This document shows positions 11,959 through 24,972 of a stretch of 64,000 nt of DNA, piece after piece. A program made the translations under genes and the position numbers. The DNA lies in assembly GCF_023053635.1 (NCBI RefSeq), contig NC_086180.1, forward strand, positions 91,551,447-91,615,446. Direction: 5' to 3'. The stretch comes from Elgaria multicarinata webbii. Its lineage: Eukaryota; Chordata; Lepidosauria; Squamata; Anguidae. Position 1 is the first letter of the stretch; each line of letters starts with the position of its first letter. Under the pieces are notes generated by a model. That model saw only the letters and a list, made by a program, of their open reading frames with translations. It made no database searches and was not told the DNA's origin.

Positions 11959-14329
11959 AGATGCTCAAAGGGGGAGAGATGGCGAAAATCCGTCTCGCTA
12001 CTGAATCTTTTGTTTAAGAATGTTCTGACTTGTGTCAGTTGGAGCCAAGAGGGATTGATCCCTTTTAGCTTGTCTTTTAGTTGACTATCGTTAATTATTT
12101 GGTCTTTGACTAAAAAGTCCCTCAAACGATAGATCCCCTTACTATCCCACCCAGCAAACTGGGCATATTTATCTTCATGTCTAAAAGATGGATGATCTAA
12201 AAAAGGTAGCATTGGAGACTCTGGGGGAGAGAGATAGGTTGACCATTTTTTCCATATTGCTAGGGTAAGGCATGTGAATGGATTGGAGATTTGTTTGATG
12301 ATGGCCCAGGAAGGTTTTAGGAAGGGGAGAGCTGGAATTGTGGGTTGTTGGTATATCGTTTCTATTTGTACCCAGGGAATACTAGTCTCACAATTGATTA
12401 TTTTGACTAGCTGCCTAAGCTGGAAGGCCTCAAAGTACATCAGTAAATTGGGCATTCCTAGGCCTCCTTTTGTGCGTTTCCTATATAACGTCCCCTTATT
12501 TATACGGGAACGTTTGCCGTGATTGACAAAGCGGTCTAGTGTAGCTTGCCATTTGGAGAAGGACTTAGGAGGGATATTTATAGGTAAGGCCTGATAAAGG
12601 AATAATATTTTGGGCAATAAAGACATTTTTATTGCGGCTATTCTGCCAAGATATGTGAGTTTTAGTTGGCTCCATTTAGTAAGGTCATGGAGGATCTGAT
12701 TAGACAGTTTCCCAAAATTTCTTTTAAGCAGCTGCAGTGGGTCTTTTGTAATAGTCACTCCTAGGTAGCGAAACCCCCCATAGCATGGTTTGAAGCCTGT
12801 TTGGACACACAGAGAATTTGTAGTCTCTTGGGGGGTGTTCAGTGTCATAAAAATTGATTTTTCTTTATTAATTTCAAGACCTGAGACTTTTTTAAAGGCT
12901 TCTAGCTCACATAGTAGCTGAGATAGGCCTCTAGAAGCGTTGCTGAGCATAAGAAGCATGTCATCAGCATAAAGATTTATTTTATGTTCTGCTCCCTGGA
13001 TGTATATGCCCTTTAAATCTTTGTTGGTTCTTATTTTGGAGGCAAGACTTTCTATTATTATAGCGAAAAGAAGGGAGATTATGGGCATCCCTGTTTGGTA
13101 CCTCGAGAGTGTCGTATGGGACGAGAGTCAAGCCCGTTGACCCCTACTGAAGCGATGGAAATAGAATAGAGCTGGTTTATGATATTCTTGAACTTAGAGC
13201 CGAAGGCCATGGCTTCTAAGAGTTCTTTTAGGATACACCACTCAACGCGATCAAAGGCTTTGGAAGCATCGAGAGAGATAAGTGTTGCTGGTTGTTTGGT
13301 CGTGTGGCAATATTGAACTATATTAATGACTCTTCGTATTGAGTCAGCTGCACTGCGTCTTGGTATAAAACCGGTTTGATCTGGATTGATATAGGAAGCT
13401 ATAAATGTGTTGAGTCTTGCGACCCCCTTTGAGCATCTATGTGTGAGATCCAAAGGGAAAGATAAAGGCGTGACCTCAGCAATTTATGACCTATTGCTTG
13501 AGAGGGGCGGTGGCTTCTCCCTGGCTCTGAGGAGCATATGGGAAACTGATCTACATATGAAGATTGAAGATACAAAATGGAAACAAATTTGGATAAATCC
13601 CCCCCTCCGAACAATATCGTCCCGCATACAGGAGTCAGCCCTCAAGGTTATATTAAGATGGTATATAACTCCAATTCAACTCTCGCATGCAACGACTTCA
13701 ATCTCCCCGTTGTCTTGGAGAGGATGCGATGAAAAGGGCTTTTACTTACATATGTGGTGGGAGTGTAAGGCCCTGAAGCAGTTCTGGGAAACTATCTTCA
13801 ATATAATTTCTAAGGCCACTGATCAGATAATCTTGCCAGAACCAAGCCTGACCCTGCTGTCCCTGCCCAATGCTCTAAACCCCTCCCTTATCCATAAAGA
13901 ATTGGTATTTATCCTCCTTACAGCAGCTCGTTTAGAAATCGCTGAACATTGGAAGGATCCGAAGGGCCCTACACTCACTGGATGGAAAGGGAAAGTGTGG
14001 GATATAGCCTGCTCTGAAAAATTAACCTACCACCACAGAGTCTCGTCGGGCCAACTTAGCTATGACCCATTCAATGAAATATGGTCTCCTTTTCTCGATT
14101 ACATCAATGGTACAGATGTGGCATCCAACTCTGGTTTAACAAATCTTCCTCTGACCACAGTAAATTGAAGGAAACAAGCTCGGTTCGGCATCTACAGAAA
14201 TCGTGTTTGTGTATTTATTAGAAACGCTGTCTGACTTGTATGTTTTTATATATATATATTAACTTTTTTAAACTGCTTTGTTAAATAGAGTTTAATAAAT
14301 ATTATAAAAAAAAAAAAAATTAAAACCAT
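11944..14329 (+). mobile_element. L1 LINE, 5'-inverted (twin-primed), with target duplications
   Basis: Two pieces of one L1 ORF2 face opposite ways. On the minus strand, 13422 down to 11956 encodes the reverse transcriptase: YINPDQTGFIPRRSAAD, LDASKAFDRVEW, RGTKQGCP, the catalytic YADD in INLYADDMLLML, and the region downstream of it. One reading-frame break falls between RGTKQGCP and ISLLFAI (about 13079-13088). On the + strand, 13423-14168 encodes the ORF2 C-terminus (for example FYLHMWWECKALKQFW) with no stop for about 248 codons. A ~140 bp 3' UTR and poly(A) at about 14306-14319 follow. The inverted piece ends and the sense piece begins with the same 19 bp, CCCCCTTTGAGCATCTATG (11956-11974 as complement; 13423-13441). 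Target duplications AAAAATTAAATCCAT (11944-11958) and AAAAATTAAAACCAT (14315-14329) match at 14 of 15. This is a young, 5'-truncated copy. Confidence 0.9.
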
Positions 14330-15850
14330 GAAGTACAATTCAAAGTATAAAACAACCAGTATAAAAGCATAGTATAAAATGCAATATAAAAACACAACCA
14401 GGATAAAACCGAGCAGTAATGCTGAAATTAATACAGATTTAAAATACAAATTTTAAACAGTAAAGTTAAAATTACATGGCTAGACTGTTAAAATGCTGAA
14501 AAAATAAAAAGGTCTTCAACTGGCTTCTAAAAGAGTATAATGTAGGTGCCAGGCGAACCTCTATAGGGAGCTCATTCCACAGCCAGGGTGCCACAGCAGA
14601 GAAGGCCCTCCTCCTAGTAGCCACCTGCCTCACTTCCTTTGGAGACTCATGGAGAAGGACCTCTGAGGATGTTCTTAGAGTCTGGGCAGGTACATATGGG
14701 AGGAGGTGTTCCTTCAGGTAACCTGGCCCCAAGCCATTTAGGGCTTTGAATGTTAATACCATCACTTTGAATTGGGCCCAGGCCCGGACCTGGACAGGCA
14801 GGCAGTGAAGCTGGAAAAGGACTGGCATGATGTGGTCTCGTTGGCCAGTCCCTGTTAACAGTCTAGTTACCCTGTTTTGTACCAGCTGAAGCTTCCAGAC
14901 CGTTTTCAAAGGCAGCCCCACGTATAACGCATTGCTGTAATCCAGAGGAGAGCTTATCAGAGCATGGATAACTGTAGCTAGGCTATCTCTGTCCAGATAA
15001 GGGCGCAGTTGGTATATCAGCCTAAGCTGATAAAAGGTGCTCCTTGCAACTGAGTCCACCTGTGCCTCAAGTGACAATTCTGGATCCAGGAGTACCCCGA
15101 AATTACAAACCCAGTCCTTTAGGGGGAGTGCAACCCCCTCCAGAATAGGTTGATCATCACCTAGCTGGACAGACGAACCACCCGCTAACAGTACCTCTAT
15201 CTTGTCTGGATTGAGTCTCAGTTTGTTGGCCCTCATTACCATGCTCAGGCACTGATTCAGAACAGCCACCTGGGTTTGATGAAAGAGAGAGGTAGAGCTG
15301 GGTGTCATCTGCATATTGATGACACCTCAACCCAGCGGTTTCATGTAAATGTTAAACAGCATAGGGGATAAAATAGAGCCCTCTGGAACCCCATGGCCTA
15401 AATGCCATGGCACAGAGCAATAATCCCCCAGCACCACCTTCTGGAATCAGCCATCCAAGTAGGAGCAGAACCACTACAACACAGTGCCTCCAACTCCAAA
15501 GCCAGACAACCTATCCAGAAGGATACCATGGTTGATGGTATCGAAAGCCGCTGAGAATCAACAGGGTCATACTCCCCCTGTCCCTCTCTTGGCAAAGGTC
15601 ATCCCACCAGGCAACCAAAGCAGTTTTCATTCCAAAGCCAGGCCTGAAGCCCAGTTGAAGTGAATCTAGATAATCCATTTCATTCAAGAGTGCCTGGAGT
15701 TGTCCTGCAACCACCCACTCAAGCAGCTTGCCCAGGAAAGGGATGCTAGCCACCACCAGCCTATAATTGTTAACATCTTCCAAGTCCAGGTTAGGCTTTT
15801 TTAGGAGTTTAATACAAGCAGCATAAGAATTCTGGTATTTGTAAATCTTG
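14315..15850 (-). mobile_element. L2 LINE, reverse transcriptase 3' part
   Basis: The minus strand encodes the C-terminal half of an L2 ORF2. Visible are LGKLLEWVV, LQLGFRPG-G-KTALVA (about 15783-15600), then a stretch with frame breaks. A 280-codon open segment (15314-14472) then contains LDYSNALYVGLPL, KLQLVQNRVTRLLTG, FKALNGLGPGYL, FSAVAPWLWNELPIEVR and SFRSQLKTFLF. The A-rich 3' UTR on the minus strand runs into the L1 junction at 14315 and continues at 11877-11958. The element is older than the L1 and has several coding breaks in its 5' half. Confidence 0.88.
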
Positions 15851-16049
15851 CCTCTCCGTCAAAGATTTGTTGTTGTTGTTAGGCATTGTCTGCTCTACAG
15901 GATATTTGCTGTTATATAACATGTTGTATATAGTTTTTTGTTGATGATTCAAGATTCCTCATGATGTTAAGTACCATACTGCTGCATATATACATGCTTT
16001 ATATATTCAGTGGCCTGTGGAAATTGAATTGCTTTAGCTTCTTTGTTAG

Positions 16050-16680
16050 ATAGATAGATAGATTTTTATTATGCGGTCACAGACCCAATAGAAACAATAC
16101 CAACAATCATTAATTTAAAACCATAAATGTTAAATGTGACTACTAAGGAATTTGTGATGTTATTACAAATGACATTTCAAAATCAATTATCTTTATTAAT
16201 TAGGCTGAATAATACCACACTAGGGGGCTCTAAAAAGTAATGGGGAAACTACCACACAATGAGCTAAGGAAAGCCAGTAATTCTAAACAGCCAGAGTACA
16301 AGTAACTCTTTCTATAATCCTGCTGTTTAAAAATCTTCTACTGCAATAATGAGGAAGTTCTCCTTGACCTCAGGAGGACTCCAGCTTTCACCAGAAAATG
16401 AAAATGGTTGTTCCCGTGCCCTTGAAGTTTATGTATCCTCAAATAGCTAATGGTTCACACATATTTACATTATAAACATAAATATATAAGTAATATATAT
16501 TAAAATTAGTTATAACTTTAAGCATACTTGCTGTCATTAACCCAGTACTCCACATTTATTAACTGCCTTGAAAATATCAGCTCAGCATCAAAACATATGT
16601 GACACAAAGGATTATTAATTAGATCTAACCCCCACCATTTATTTATTTATTTACTTTTATTTATTTATTTATTTATTTAC
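16050..16680 (-). other. (GATA)n and possible antisense LINE tail; (TTTA)n
   Basis: A TAGATAGATAGATAG tract at 16049-16066 is followed by tttttattatgcggtcacag. This arrangement is seen where a LINE 3' end with a microsatellite tail lies antisense. No coding part is visible. The rest is AT-rich, with a (TTTA)n run near 16638-16680. Confidence 0.35.
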
Positions 16681-17040
16681 ACCTCCAGGAAACTCTGGAT
16701 TTGATTAGAGCAACACTGCTTAACCCTCCCCCTCTGTCCCATTTTCGTAATTTAAATTGCCTCCCAGACTTGTGATTAGCTACTCCAGGAGGGAATGCAA
16801 GTAACTTTGTAGTGCGTGTATTTTTCTCCATGGATCTAATAATAGGTTTGTCAATTGTGTGATGAAGAAGGTCTTAAATTTCCCCCCTCTATAGCACTGT
16901 TGCTCCAATAATAATCAAAGCCCCTACCCCATGCCGGTGCATTGATTGTAATGGGGGAGTCTTCACATGCAGTCAGGAACACAACTGTGGTGGGTTCCTG
17001 GTGATGTAGAAGTAACAGCTCCAGGGCCAGCTCTGATTTT

Positions 17041-17118
17041 TTATTTTGATTGATTGATTGATTGATTGATTACATTTCTATACTGCCCAATAGCCAAAAC
17101 CCTCTGGATGGTTCACAG
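17041..17118 (-). repeat. (GATT)n plus L2 3' tail, antisense
   Basis: A (GATT)n run at 17047-17071 leads into acatttctatactgcccaat, then agccaaaaccctctggatgg. This is the complement of the L2 terminus, with the microsatellite occupying the position of the LINE tail. The segment from 17119 to the LTR start is unrecognised. Confidence 0.65.
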
Positions 17119-17313
17119 TGTTTGGGGGCCTTTGGGCAAGACACCCTCAATGGCCCCGCTCCCTCAGTGAGCCTCCTTTCTCACCACCCTTGTCCTCCAG
17201 CTGCTATTGCTCCTCATTCTCGTTCTCATTTACAACACTTGCTTACTTGTCAGGCAGTGAGGCAGGCAGTGAGCAAGAAAGCAGTGGTATCTGCTGCTCG
17301 TTCTCACCACACC

Positions 17314-20300
17314 TGTATCAATAGGTAGAACTAAGTGAGACACACAGGAAGTTAGATGGAAGAGGAAGTCAGGGACACAGACTTTGATTGAAGGAATACT
17401 CGCCCAATCAGGAGGTGACACAGCAGTCAGTGACTCAGCACTCTCAGGAGTCAGTCAGGGCTGGAGAGAAGTTAGTTAGAAGCTATGTTTGTTTGAGGCA
17501 ATAAAAGTTTTATTTTTATAGAATACTGCATTCCTCATTTGCAACAAACCTATCTTTGAAACATGGTGTCAGAAGTCTAACAGGACCCATTTACAACAAC
17601 AACAACAAAACAGCTTGAGATTTTGGATTATGGAAAGCCCCACCCCCCATCACTGGATTTCACTGGGCCTAATCTGGCTCAAGCTTGGCAGAACTGGAAA
17701 GAGGAGTTTGAATTGTACCTGGATCTTGCCTTCACAAAAGAGGAAGAAAAGCAAAAGGTAACGTTATTATATTATCTGATTGGAGAAAAGGGGCGAGAGA
17801 TATGCAAAACTCTTGGGTTTAGTACAACTTCTACTCTGCAACAGTTAGTAAAAGGGCTGGATGATTACTGCATACCTAAACAAAATGAAACAATGGAACG
17901 ATATCAATTCTTTATGAGGCAGCAGGGGTCTGAAGAGAGACTGGATGCTTATGTTACTGCACTAAGGACTTTGGCAACAACCTGTAATTTTGGGGCTATC
18001 ACACACTCTCTCATCAGAGACAGAATTGTCTGTGGGACCACAGACCGACATCTCCGTGAGAGGCTGTTGCGGGAGCCAGATTTAACACTGACTCGTTGTT
18101 TGGAGATTGCTAGGGCAGCTGAAGCTGCTAAAGAGAGGCTTAGGACATTAGAAGGCACCCATGAGGTGCAGGTGTATGCAGTCCAACACCAGTCAAGTCA
18201 GTATAGTGAGCAGGGCCGGCAGCCTCAGAGACAACTGCCTAAAATACAGTGTATGTTCTGTGGGAAACAACACGAAAAGAGAAAAGAAAGGTGCCCAGCA
18301 TATGGACAGAAGTGTAAAGGTTGTGGCAAACCCAACCATTTCCAAAGTCAGTGCAAGAGTGAGAAGAAACCTAATAGGCTGGCTGTGAGAACAATACAGA
18401 ATGAAAGCGATGAGTCTGAAAACTGTGAGGATGTTTTAAGCCTCACTTTGGGTCCAGTGAATCATGATGTCCACATAGTGGGGAATACAGGGAAGAAGGT
18501 AACCTACCCCACCGCATTGTTTGCCACTATGTTGTTGAACAAACACCCAGTTCGTTTCCAACTGGATTGTGGAGCCACCTGCAATGTGCTGCCATTAGCT
18601 CTAATAGACAAGGAAACAGATCTGGAACCATGTGGCCAATTGATCATTATGTACAATAGCAGTACCCTGAAACCTGTGGGGAAGTGCAGGCTAAAGATTC
18701 GCAATCCAACGAATAATAGACTCTATCGCTTAGAGTTCATCATCGTGGAAGGGAATGCCCACAGACCACTGCTAGGAAGCGAAGCAGTCCAAGCTATGCA
18801 ATTGATTCACGTGCAACATAAGAACATCCTGAATGCTGTACAAGCCAGTGAGCAGAACCAGTCCAGGATTTGGACTATGGAGAAATACTGAAAGATTTTG
18901 GGGATTTTTTTGAAGGGGAAGGACATTTGGCAGGGAAATTGAAACTTGAGGTAGATCCTTCAGCAGAACCAGTAAAGATCCCTAAAAGGAGAGTTCCTAT
19001 GGCACTGGCAGAACCACTGAAGAAGGAACTAGCAAGCCTTCAAAGCAAAGGCATAATTGCTCCAGTAGAGACTAGCACAGAATGGATCAGCAGCTTGGTC
19101 ATTGTACGGAAACCCTCTGGAAAACTCCGTATTTGTATTGACCCTAAACCTTTAAATAAGGCATTAAAACGCAGTCATTATCCCCTGCCAACCATTGACG
19201 ATGTTCTATGTGACCTATCACGAGCCAAGGTATTTTCAGTGTTTGATGTGAAATTTGGCACATAGAACTGGATAAGGAATCTAGATACCTGACCACATTT
19301 GCAACCCCTTTTGGCAGATACCGCTGGTTACGAATGCCAATGGGCATCAGCCCTGCCCCAGAAGTGTTTCAACGCAGGTTGAATCAAGAGCTAGAGAACA
19401 TCCCAGGCCTGAAGATAATCGCAGATGATATCCTAATTGTGGGAGAAGGAGATACGATAATAGAAGCAACAAGGGATCATGACAAAAAGTTGTGCCATTT
19501 TCTGGAGAGGTGCAGAGAGAGGAACATCAAATTGAATCAGGATAAGGCCAGATTAAGACTGAAAGAAGTACCTTACATTGGCCACCTGCTGACTGCAGAT
19601 GGGTTGAAGGTGGACCCTGGAAAAGTTAAGGCAATCCGAGAGATGCCACGACCCGAGGATGTGAAAGGTGTGCAACGATTCTTAGGCATGGTAAACTACC
19701 TGGCGAAGTTTTGTAAAGTGTTAGCAGCTGACTGTGAGCCACTCAGACAGTTGACACACAAAGAAGTAGAATTGCTTTTGCCAGTAGAGCACTGTCAGAA
19801 ACAGAGAGAGGTTATGCACAAATTGAAAAAGAACTGTTAGCTGTCCTTTTTGGGATGGAACGCTTCCACCAGCTCACTTTTGGACAGACAGTACATGTCC
19901 AATCTGACCACAAGCCACTGGAAACCATTGTGCGGAAACCATTATTGAGTGCCCCAAAGAGGCTTCAAAGGATGTTGATGAGATTGCAAAAGTATGATGT
20001 ACAGATCCAATATCATCCAGGCAAGCACCTGGTAATGGCAGACACATTAAGCAGAGCATATCTCTCAGAGCCCAATGAATATGGTTCAGTTGAAAAGGAC
20101 ATAGAGTCAATAAATATGCTGCAATATCTACCCATTTCACGGCCACGCCTACAAGCAATACAGGAAGGCACAGAGCAGGATACCAACTTACAGATAGTTA
20201 AATGCATTGTCCTGGATGGTTGGCCAGAGACCAAACATCAGCTACCAGTGGAAGCTACACCCTATTTCTCAATGAGAGAGGAGCTCAGTGTGCAAGATGG

Positions 20301-21847
20301 AATTCTCTTTAGGGCAAACAGAGCTATCATCCCAGAGGCAATGCGCTTGGACATAATGAAAAGGATACACTCCTCACATATGGGAATTGAGAGCTGTCTG
20401 AGGAGAGCGAGAGAATGCGTATATTGGCCTGGCATGAATGATCAGCTGAAAACTTACATGGCACAATGTGAGATCTGCAATTCTCTAGGTGACAGACAGC
20501 AAAAAGAAACACTCCACCCACATGAGATTCCAAGGAGGCCTTGGGAAAAGGTAGGAGTAGACTTATTCAAGTTGCAAGACAAAGACTACCTCATAACGGT
20601 GGACTACTATTCCAATTTCTGGGAGATAGACTCCTTGCTAGATACCCGATCTCGAACAATTATCAGAAAGCTTAAAGGACACTTTGCCCGTTATGGAATA
20701 CCCGATGTTTTATTTTCAGACAATGGCCCTCAGTTTGTGTCTGAAGAATTTAGGGCCTTCAGAGCACAGTGGGAATTTGATCATCAGACATCGTCACCGG
20801 CCTATCCCCAGAGCAATGGGAAAGCTGAGTCAGCTGTCAAGACAGCAAAGCGTATTTTGGTCAAAGCCAAGAAAGCTGGGACAGATCCATATCTAGCTGT
20901 CTTAGACCACAGGAACACCCCATCACAAGGCTTGGATGCGAGTCCAGCTCAGAGTCTCATGGGTCGAAGAACTAAGACCTTACTTCCAATGCGAGGAAAT
21001 TTGCTGCAGCCAGAAATCCATAACAGACGAGCTGACTCTATAGCAGAACAAAAATCTAGACAGGCCCATTATTATAATAAGTCAGCCAAAGATCTACCTG
21101 ATCTACACAGTGGTGAGCAAGTCTGGATTCAGCCAGCAGGGCAAGAGAACAAGGAATGGTGAAAGGCAGAAGTACAAAGGCAAGTGAACACACGGTCATT
21201 TGAGGTGGTGACACCAGAGGGTCAAGTCTTCAGAAGAAACCGTAGACATCTGCGGAGGAGCAGCCAACTAGTATCAAATGCAGGTGTGCAGAACCACAAC
21301 CAAGAACAGCAATTCCAGGAGGAGAGAGCACCCACTTCATAGTCTGGCCTCCAGGCAAGAGGTCATTCGGAATCCCCTGCCAGAGAGACTGGGGAGATAG
21401 TTGAAATGTCCTCACATCCTAGGGATACCCATGATACCGCTTATCACACCAGAGAAACTACATCTCCTATAGCAAAACAAGTAAGAACTCGAGCAGGTCG
21501 CCTGGTACAGAAGCCACACCATCTGCAAGAATATGTTTAACTTTTTGGGGGGGTAAATGGGAGTTGTAATGTATTGTTGGTTAAAATAAAAAAAGGAAAG
21601 ATGTATCAATAGGTAGAACTAAGTGAGTCACATAGGAAGTTAGATGGAAGAGGAAGTCAGGGACACAGACTTTGATTGAAGGAATACTCGCCCAATCAGG
21701 AGGTGACACAGCAGTCAGTGACTCAGCACTCTCAGGAGTCAGTCAGGGCTGGAGAGAAGTTAGAAGCTATGTTTGTTTGAGGCAATAAAAGTTTTATTTT
21801 TATATAATACTGCATTCCTCATTTGCAACAAACCTATCTTTGAAACA
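17314..21847 (+). mobile_element. Ty3/Gypsy LTR retrotransposon, copy 1
   Basis: The LTRs are at 17314-17563 and 21602-21847 (TGT...ACA). A primer-binding site TGGTGTCAGAAGT directly follows the 5' LTR and fits the 3' end of tRNA-Leu. A purine tract (AAAAAAAGGAAAG) precedes the 3' LTR. Parts in order are a gag-like region with CCHC zinc knuckles (CMFCGKQHEKRKERC; CKGCGKPNHFQSQC), an aspartic protease (LDCGAT), reverse transcriptase (IADDI), RNase H, a zinc-binding (HHCC) and DDE integrase, and a chromodomain-less tail. The target duplication is a perfect ACACC. The element is broken, with a few breaks, and about 190 bp shorter than copy 2. The LTRs differ at 3 bases plus one small length difference, so it is young: of the order of a few million to 10 million years if substitutions run near 1e-9 per site per year. 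Confidence 0.95.
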
Positions 21848-22299
21848 ACACCTGTGGTACAGGCCAGAGCAGGAGGCAGCCGAACAAACAGGTTGCCGTG
21901 GTGAAGAGAAGGAGCCATTCCAGAAGGCGCTCGTCCATGGGCCCCTGCTAGGGTGTGCGCCTTCACCAGAGGCCTAACCATGATGCCTCCCTTCGACACC
22001 AGCCCTGTGTGCAATTATATGCATGAAGGCTTCCCCTTGGCAGGTGTCCGCATCAAAAAGTGAAGTCAGAAAGTGGGATACGTGACCTTGGGAGATCGCT
22101 AGGTGGCACGGCCCACTCCACGTACATCTGTCGATACAATGTAGGACTGCTGACTACTGAATAGGATTTAAGACTGTGCTGTCTTCACTCGCACTCAAAC
22201 ACACACACAGAGACTAACAGTACCTCAACCCTTTCCATCACCTAGAAACGGATATAGTTCTATGGCATTGGATCAAGACTACTGTGAAAACAGAGGGGG
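21848..22299. other. Short unannotated interval after Gypsy copy 1
   Basis: This is the pre-insertion sequence continuing from the left flank (target ACACC). I see no gene or recognisable repeat. Confidence 0.45.
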
Positions 22300-22600
22300 G
22301 GGGGCTTTATTTATTGTTATTAAGAATAATTCAAACAGTGATCGTGATGATGATCAGTAAAACGACTCACTCAAAGTGGCTAATAAAATTTAAAAATAAA
22401 GTAGCAGTAATCCAATCATTAAAGTAATTACGAAACACAACTCAGGACTAAAAGCAGCAGTAAGAAAAGAGGGGTTGTAAATACATAAATTAAACAGCAC
22501 CAGAATAAAAGTCTTCTTTAAAAGAAAACACGCTCAAGCAACAGCAGAACTTAGATAGAGAGGAAGATGGCTAAACTGCTTGGGATAGAAAAGGGTATCC
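22300..22600 (-). mobile_element. L2-type LINE 3' UTR, antisense
   Basis: A G-run and ctttatttattgttatt are followed by A-rich blocks (ataaaatttaaaaataaag, aaattaaacagcaccagaat). The layout parallels the 3' UTR of the L2 at 14315-14470. No coding sequence is recognisable. Confidence 0.4.
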
Positions 22601-23760
22601 AGAAGGAATTGGAACTCAACTCGAATGCCTCTTTGGGTAACTCTGAATCCTATCATCCCATTCAAACAAACAAACAGACCTGAACTCATGACTGAAGACT
22701 CCCATCAGTTGTTGGAAAACAACAGACAAGAGATTTGTAAAAATTATTTAGCTTTGAAAAACTAAAACATCAATAAAATCATATTTTATTCACCAATAAT
22801 CACCAAACCATATTTTTTCTTAAGGCCTGACTGATGATTTTGAACATCACCAATTGTAACGCGCACACCTGCGCTATCTGAACCTTATCTTTCAGACCTT
22901 ATCTTTCAGCAATCCATCTTGCAGACGGATAGCTGTAAAAATATTCAGATATTTTCAAAATCTGCATGAGGATAAGCAAGTAAACTGACAGCCAACCACA
23001 TGTGGCAACAGCAAGCCTCTTCTTTAAGCAACGTGGCCCACAGGGAGGACTCACAGCCCTGCCCTTCTCCTGACTCTTTTGTACTTTCACGTGACTGAGC
23101 AGATTCAGAGTTAAATGCACAGATGTGTCGCCATCACAGATTGTCTAGGATGAATTGTTTAAAAAATGCATGGGGAGAGAAATCTTGCTTCTCTCTGTCA
23201 GCAGCACTAAAAGCAAAAGGTTGTTCTGTAATTGTCAGGGCTAGATCTCTGCAAAATGGTTTTTGAACAATGTTCCTTGATTTCATCTCTGTTTGATACT
23301 GACAGATACTATTTTTTGTTTAAACTTGCACTGGCAGTCAAATTCTAAGTCTAACTCAGAACGTTTAATGAGACCTGTGATCTTGGTGTCAGATTCTATA
23401 GTTCGGAGCTAAAGACTCCTATCTCTTGAGCTGTGCACCCAAAGGATCTTTGGACTTCCTTCCCTGAGTAGCAACTCTCTATTACATAGCACAAACTGAG
23501 GGATCTTTCCAAAGCACCATGTGCCTGGGAAACAGCTGGTCAAGGGTCCCGCTGGGAATGCCTGAACCCTTCAGTGTGCTTAAAGTAGCTCTCTTTGACT
23601 TCCAGCCATATTCTCTGGTAGCTTAGGCTATATGCCCGGAAGCTTAAGAGATCATGAATAAAAATATCATCATTATGGATTTGACCCCAACACAAATATT
23701 ATTTCAAGACCAATGAGTCCAATGTTTTAATTAAGGCTGCAACCCAATTAAAGAAATATA
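22601..23760. other. Unannotated intergenic stretch
   Basis: There are no long open frames with protein character, no terminal repeats and no known tail motifs. I see nothing specific in it. Confidence 0.5.
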
Positions 23761-23850
23761 CAGTGCAATCCTATACATATCTACTCAGAAGTAAGTCCCA
23801 CTAAATTTAATGGGACTTGTTCCTAGGTGTGTGTATAAGATCACACCTTA
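23761..23850. repeat. ~90 bp quasi-palindromic repeat, copy C
   Basis: One of the best-preserved copies. It runs from caatcctatacatatctact through agaagtaagtcccactaaat and ttaatgggacttgttcctag to gtataagatcacacctta. The halves are reverse complements about a centre near 23805. Confidence 0.75.
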
Positions 23851-24100
23851 AACAATTACTCAATGGGGGAGTGTGTAGTTGATTAATTGATGAAATAAAT
23901 TTGCACATGGGGGGAAAAAACCATATTTCTGAACCAAGAAACAGATTTGTTTCCCCAAGAAGATACACCCATGTGTTTTACCAGGCATCATCTTAGAAGA
24001 GGCATTTCCTGGCATTTGAGAGGCAGGAAGAATGCAGCTTTTAAAGTTGATGTCTTCCATCACCCATTCTATTAAGGATCAATTAACAAGGGGCACCTTT

Positions 24101-24471
24101 TTAGTTCATAAGCAGAGTAACACCAGACACACACACCCTTTCAACAGATGAAAAAGAGAAATAGAGTTGAGTGTCATTAGTACACTGCTGGTACCAAACC
24201 ACCAAACTCCAGACAACCTCTCCCAGCATTTTCATGTATATGCTAAATAATATGGGGAACAGCATGGAACCCTGAGGGAGACCATAGGCCAACAGCCAGG
24301 GCATTGAACAGGAATCCCTGAGTACCACCTTCCCCTGCAAGAAGGATCAGAGCCATTATAAAATAGTGTCCTCCAGTCCCATCCCAGACAAGATGCCTCA
24401 GAAGGATACCATGGCCAATGGTACTGAAATCCAAAACAGAAGAGGGAATATTCTTTTATTCTATCCACCAC
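24101..24471 (-). mobile_element. L2 LINE, internal reverse transcriptase fragment
   Basis: Minus-strand frames carry L2 peptides in order: TIGHGILLRHL (like AFDTIDHGILL), FNALAVG, then LPQGSMLFPILFSIYMKMLGEV and QCTNDTQLYFSFS, which corresponds to the catalytic QYADDTQLY. The usual Ala-Asp pair reads as Thr-Asn here, so the catalytic site is lost. Frame shifts divide the fragment. It is old and inactive. Confidence 0.8.
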
Positions 24472-24972
24472 ATTTCAGAAAGAAATTTTCTTCCTTGGGG
24501 ACCGCTTATCTTACTTCAGCTATGAAGTAATGCTTCTTTTCTCTCCCAATGCTTCTTTTCTTTTAAAATGCTCAGCATCAATCAATAAAAGATAAGTGGC
24601 CCTGAGGAAGGAAATTTCTTTCCAAAATGAGTTGGGCAGAATAAAAGTCTTTGTGGATGGTAGCAAATTATTCAGGATGGTGTGAAGAGCTCCAAAATGA
24701 TCTCTCCAAGCTGTGTAAATGGGCAAAAAAAGTCAAATGTGGTTAAAGGGGAGTAAGTTCATCAGTTTAAAATTGAGTAAGTTCAATTTTAAAAAAATCC
24801 ATTCTTGGCATATGCACCAAGGGGGTCAGCACTGGCAGTGACTAACCTGAAAGAGACTTTGGGGTCATGGTGGATAACTCCATGAAAAAAATGATCCATT
24901 TGTGAAAAGGGAAAGTTCCATCCTAGAAATAATTAGGAAAGGTATCAAAAATACAACTGCAAGTATCATGAT

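Noticed and set aside
13407-14168. 253-codon + strand frame that looks like a host gene
   Set aside because: Its sequence is the C-terminal region of L1 ORF2 followed by the L1 3' UTR and poly(A).
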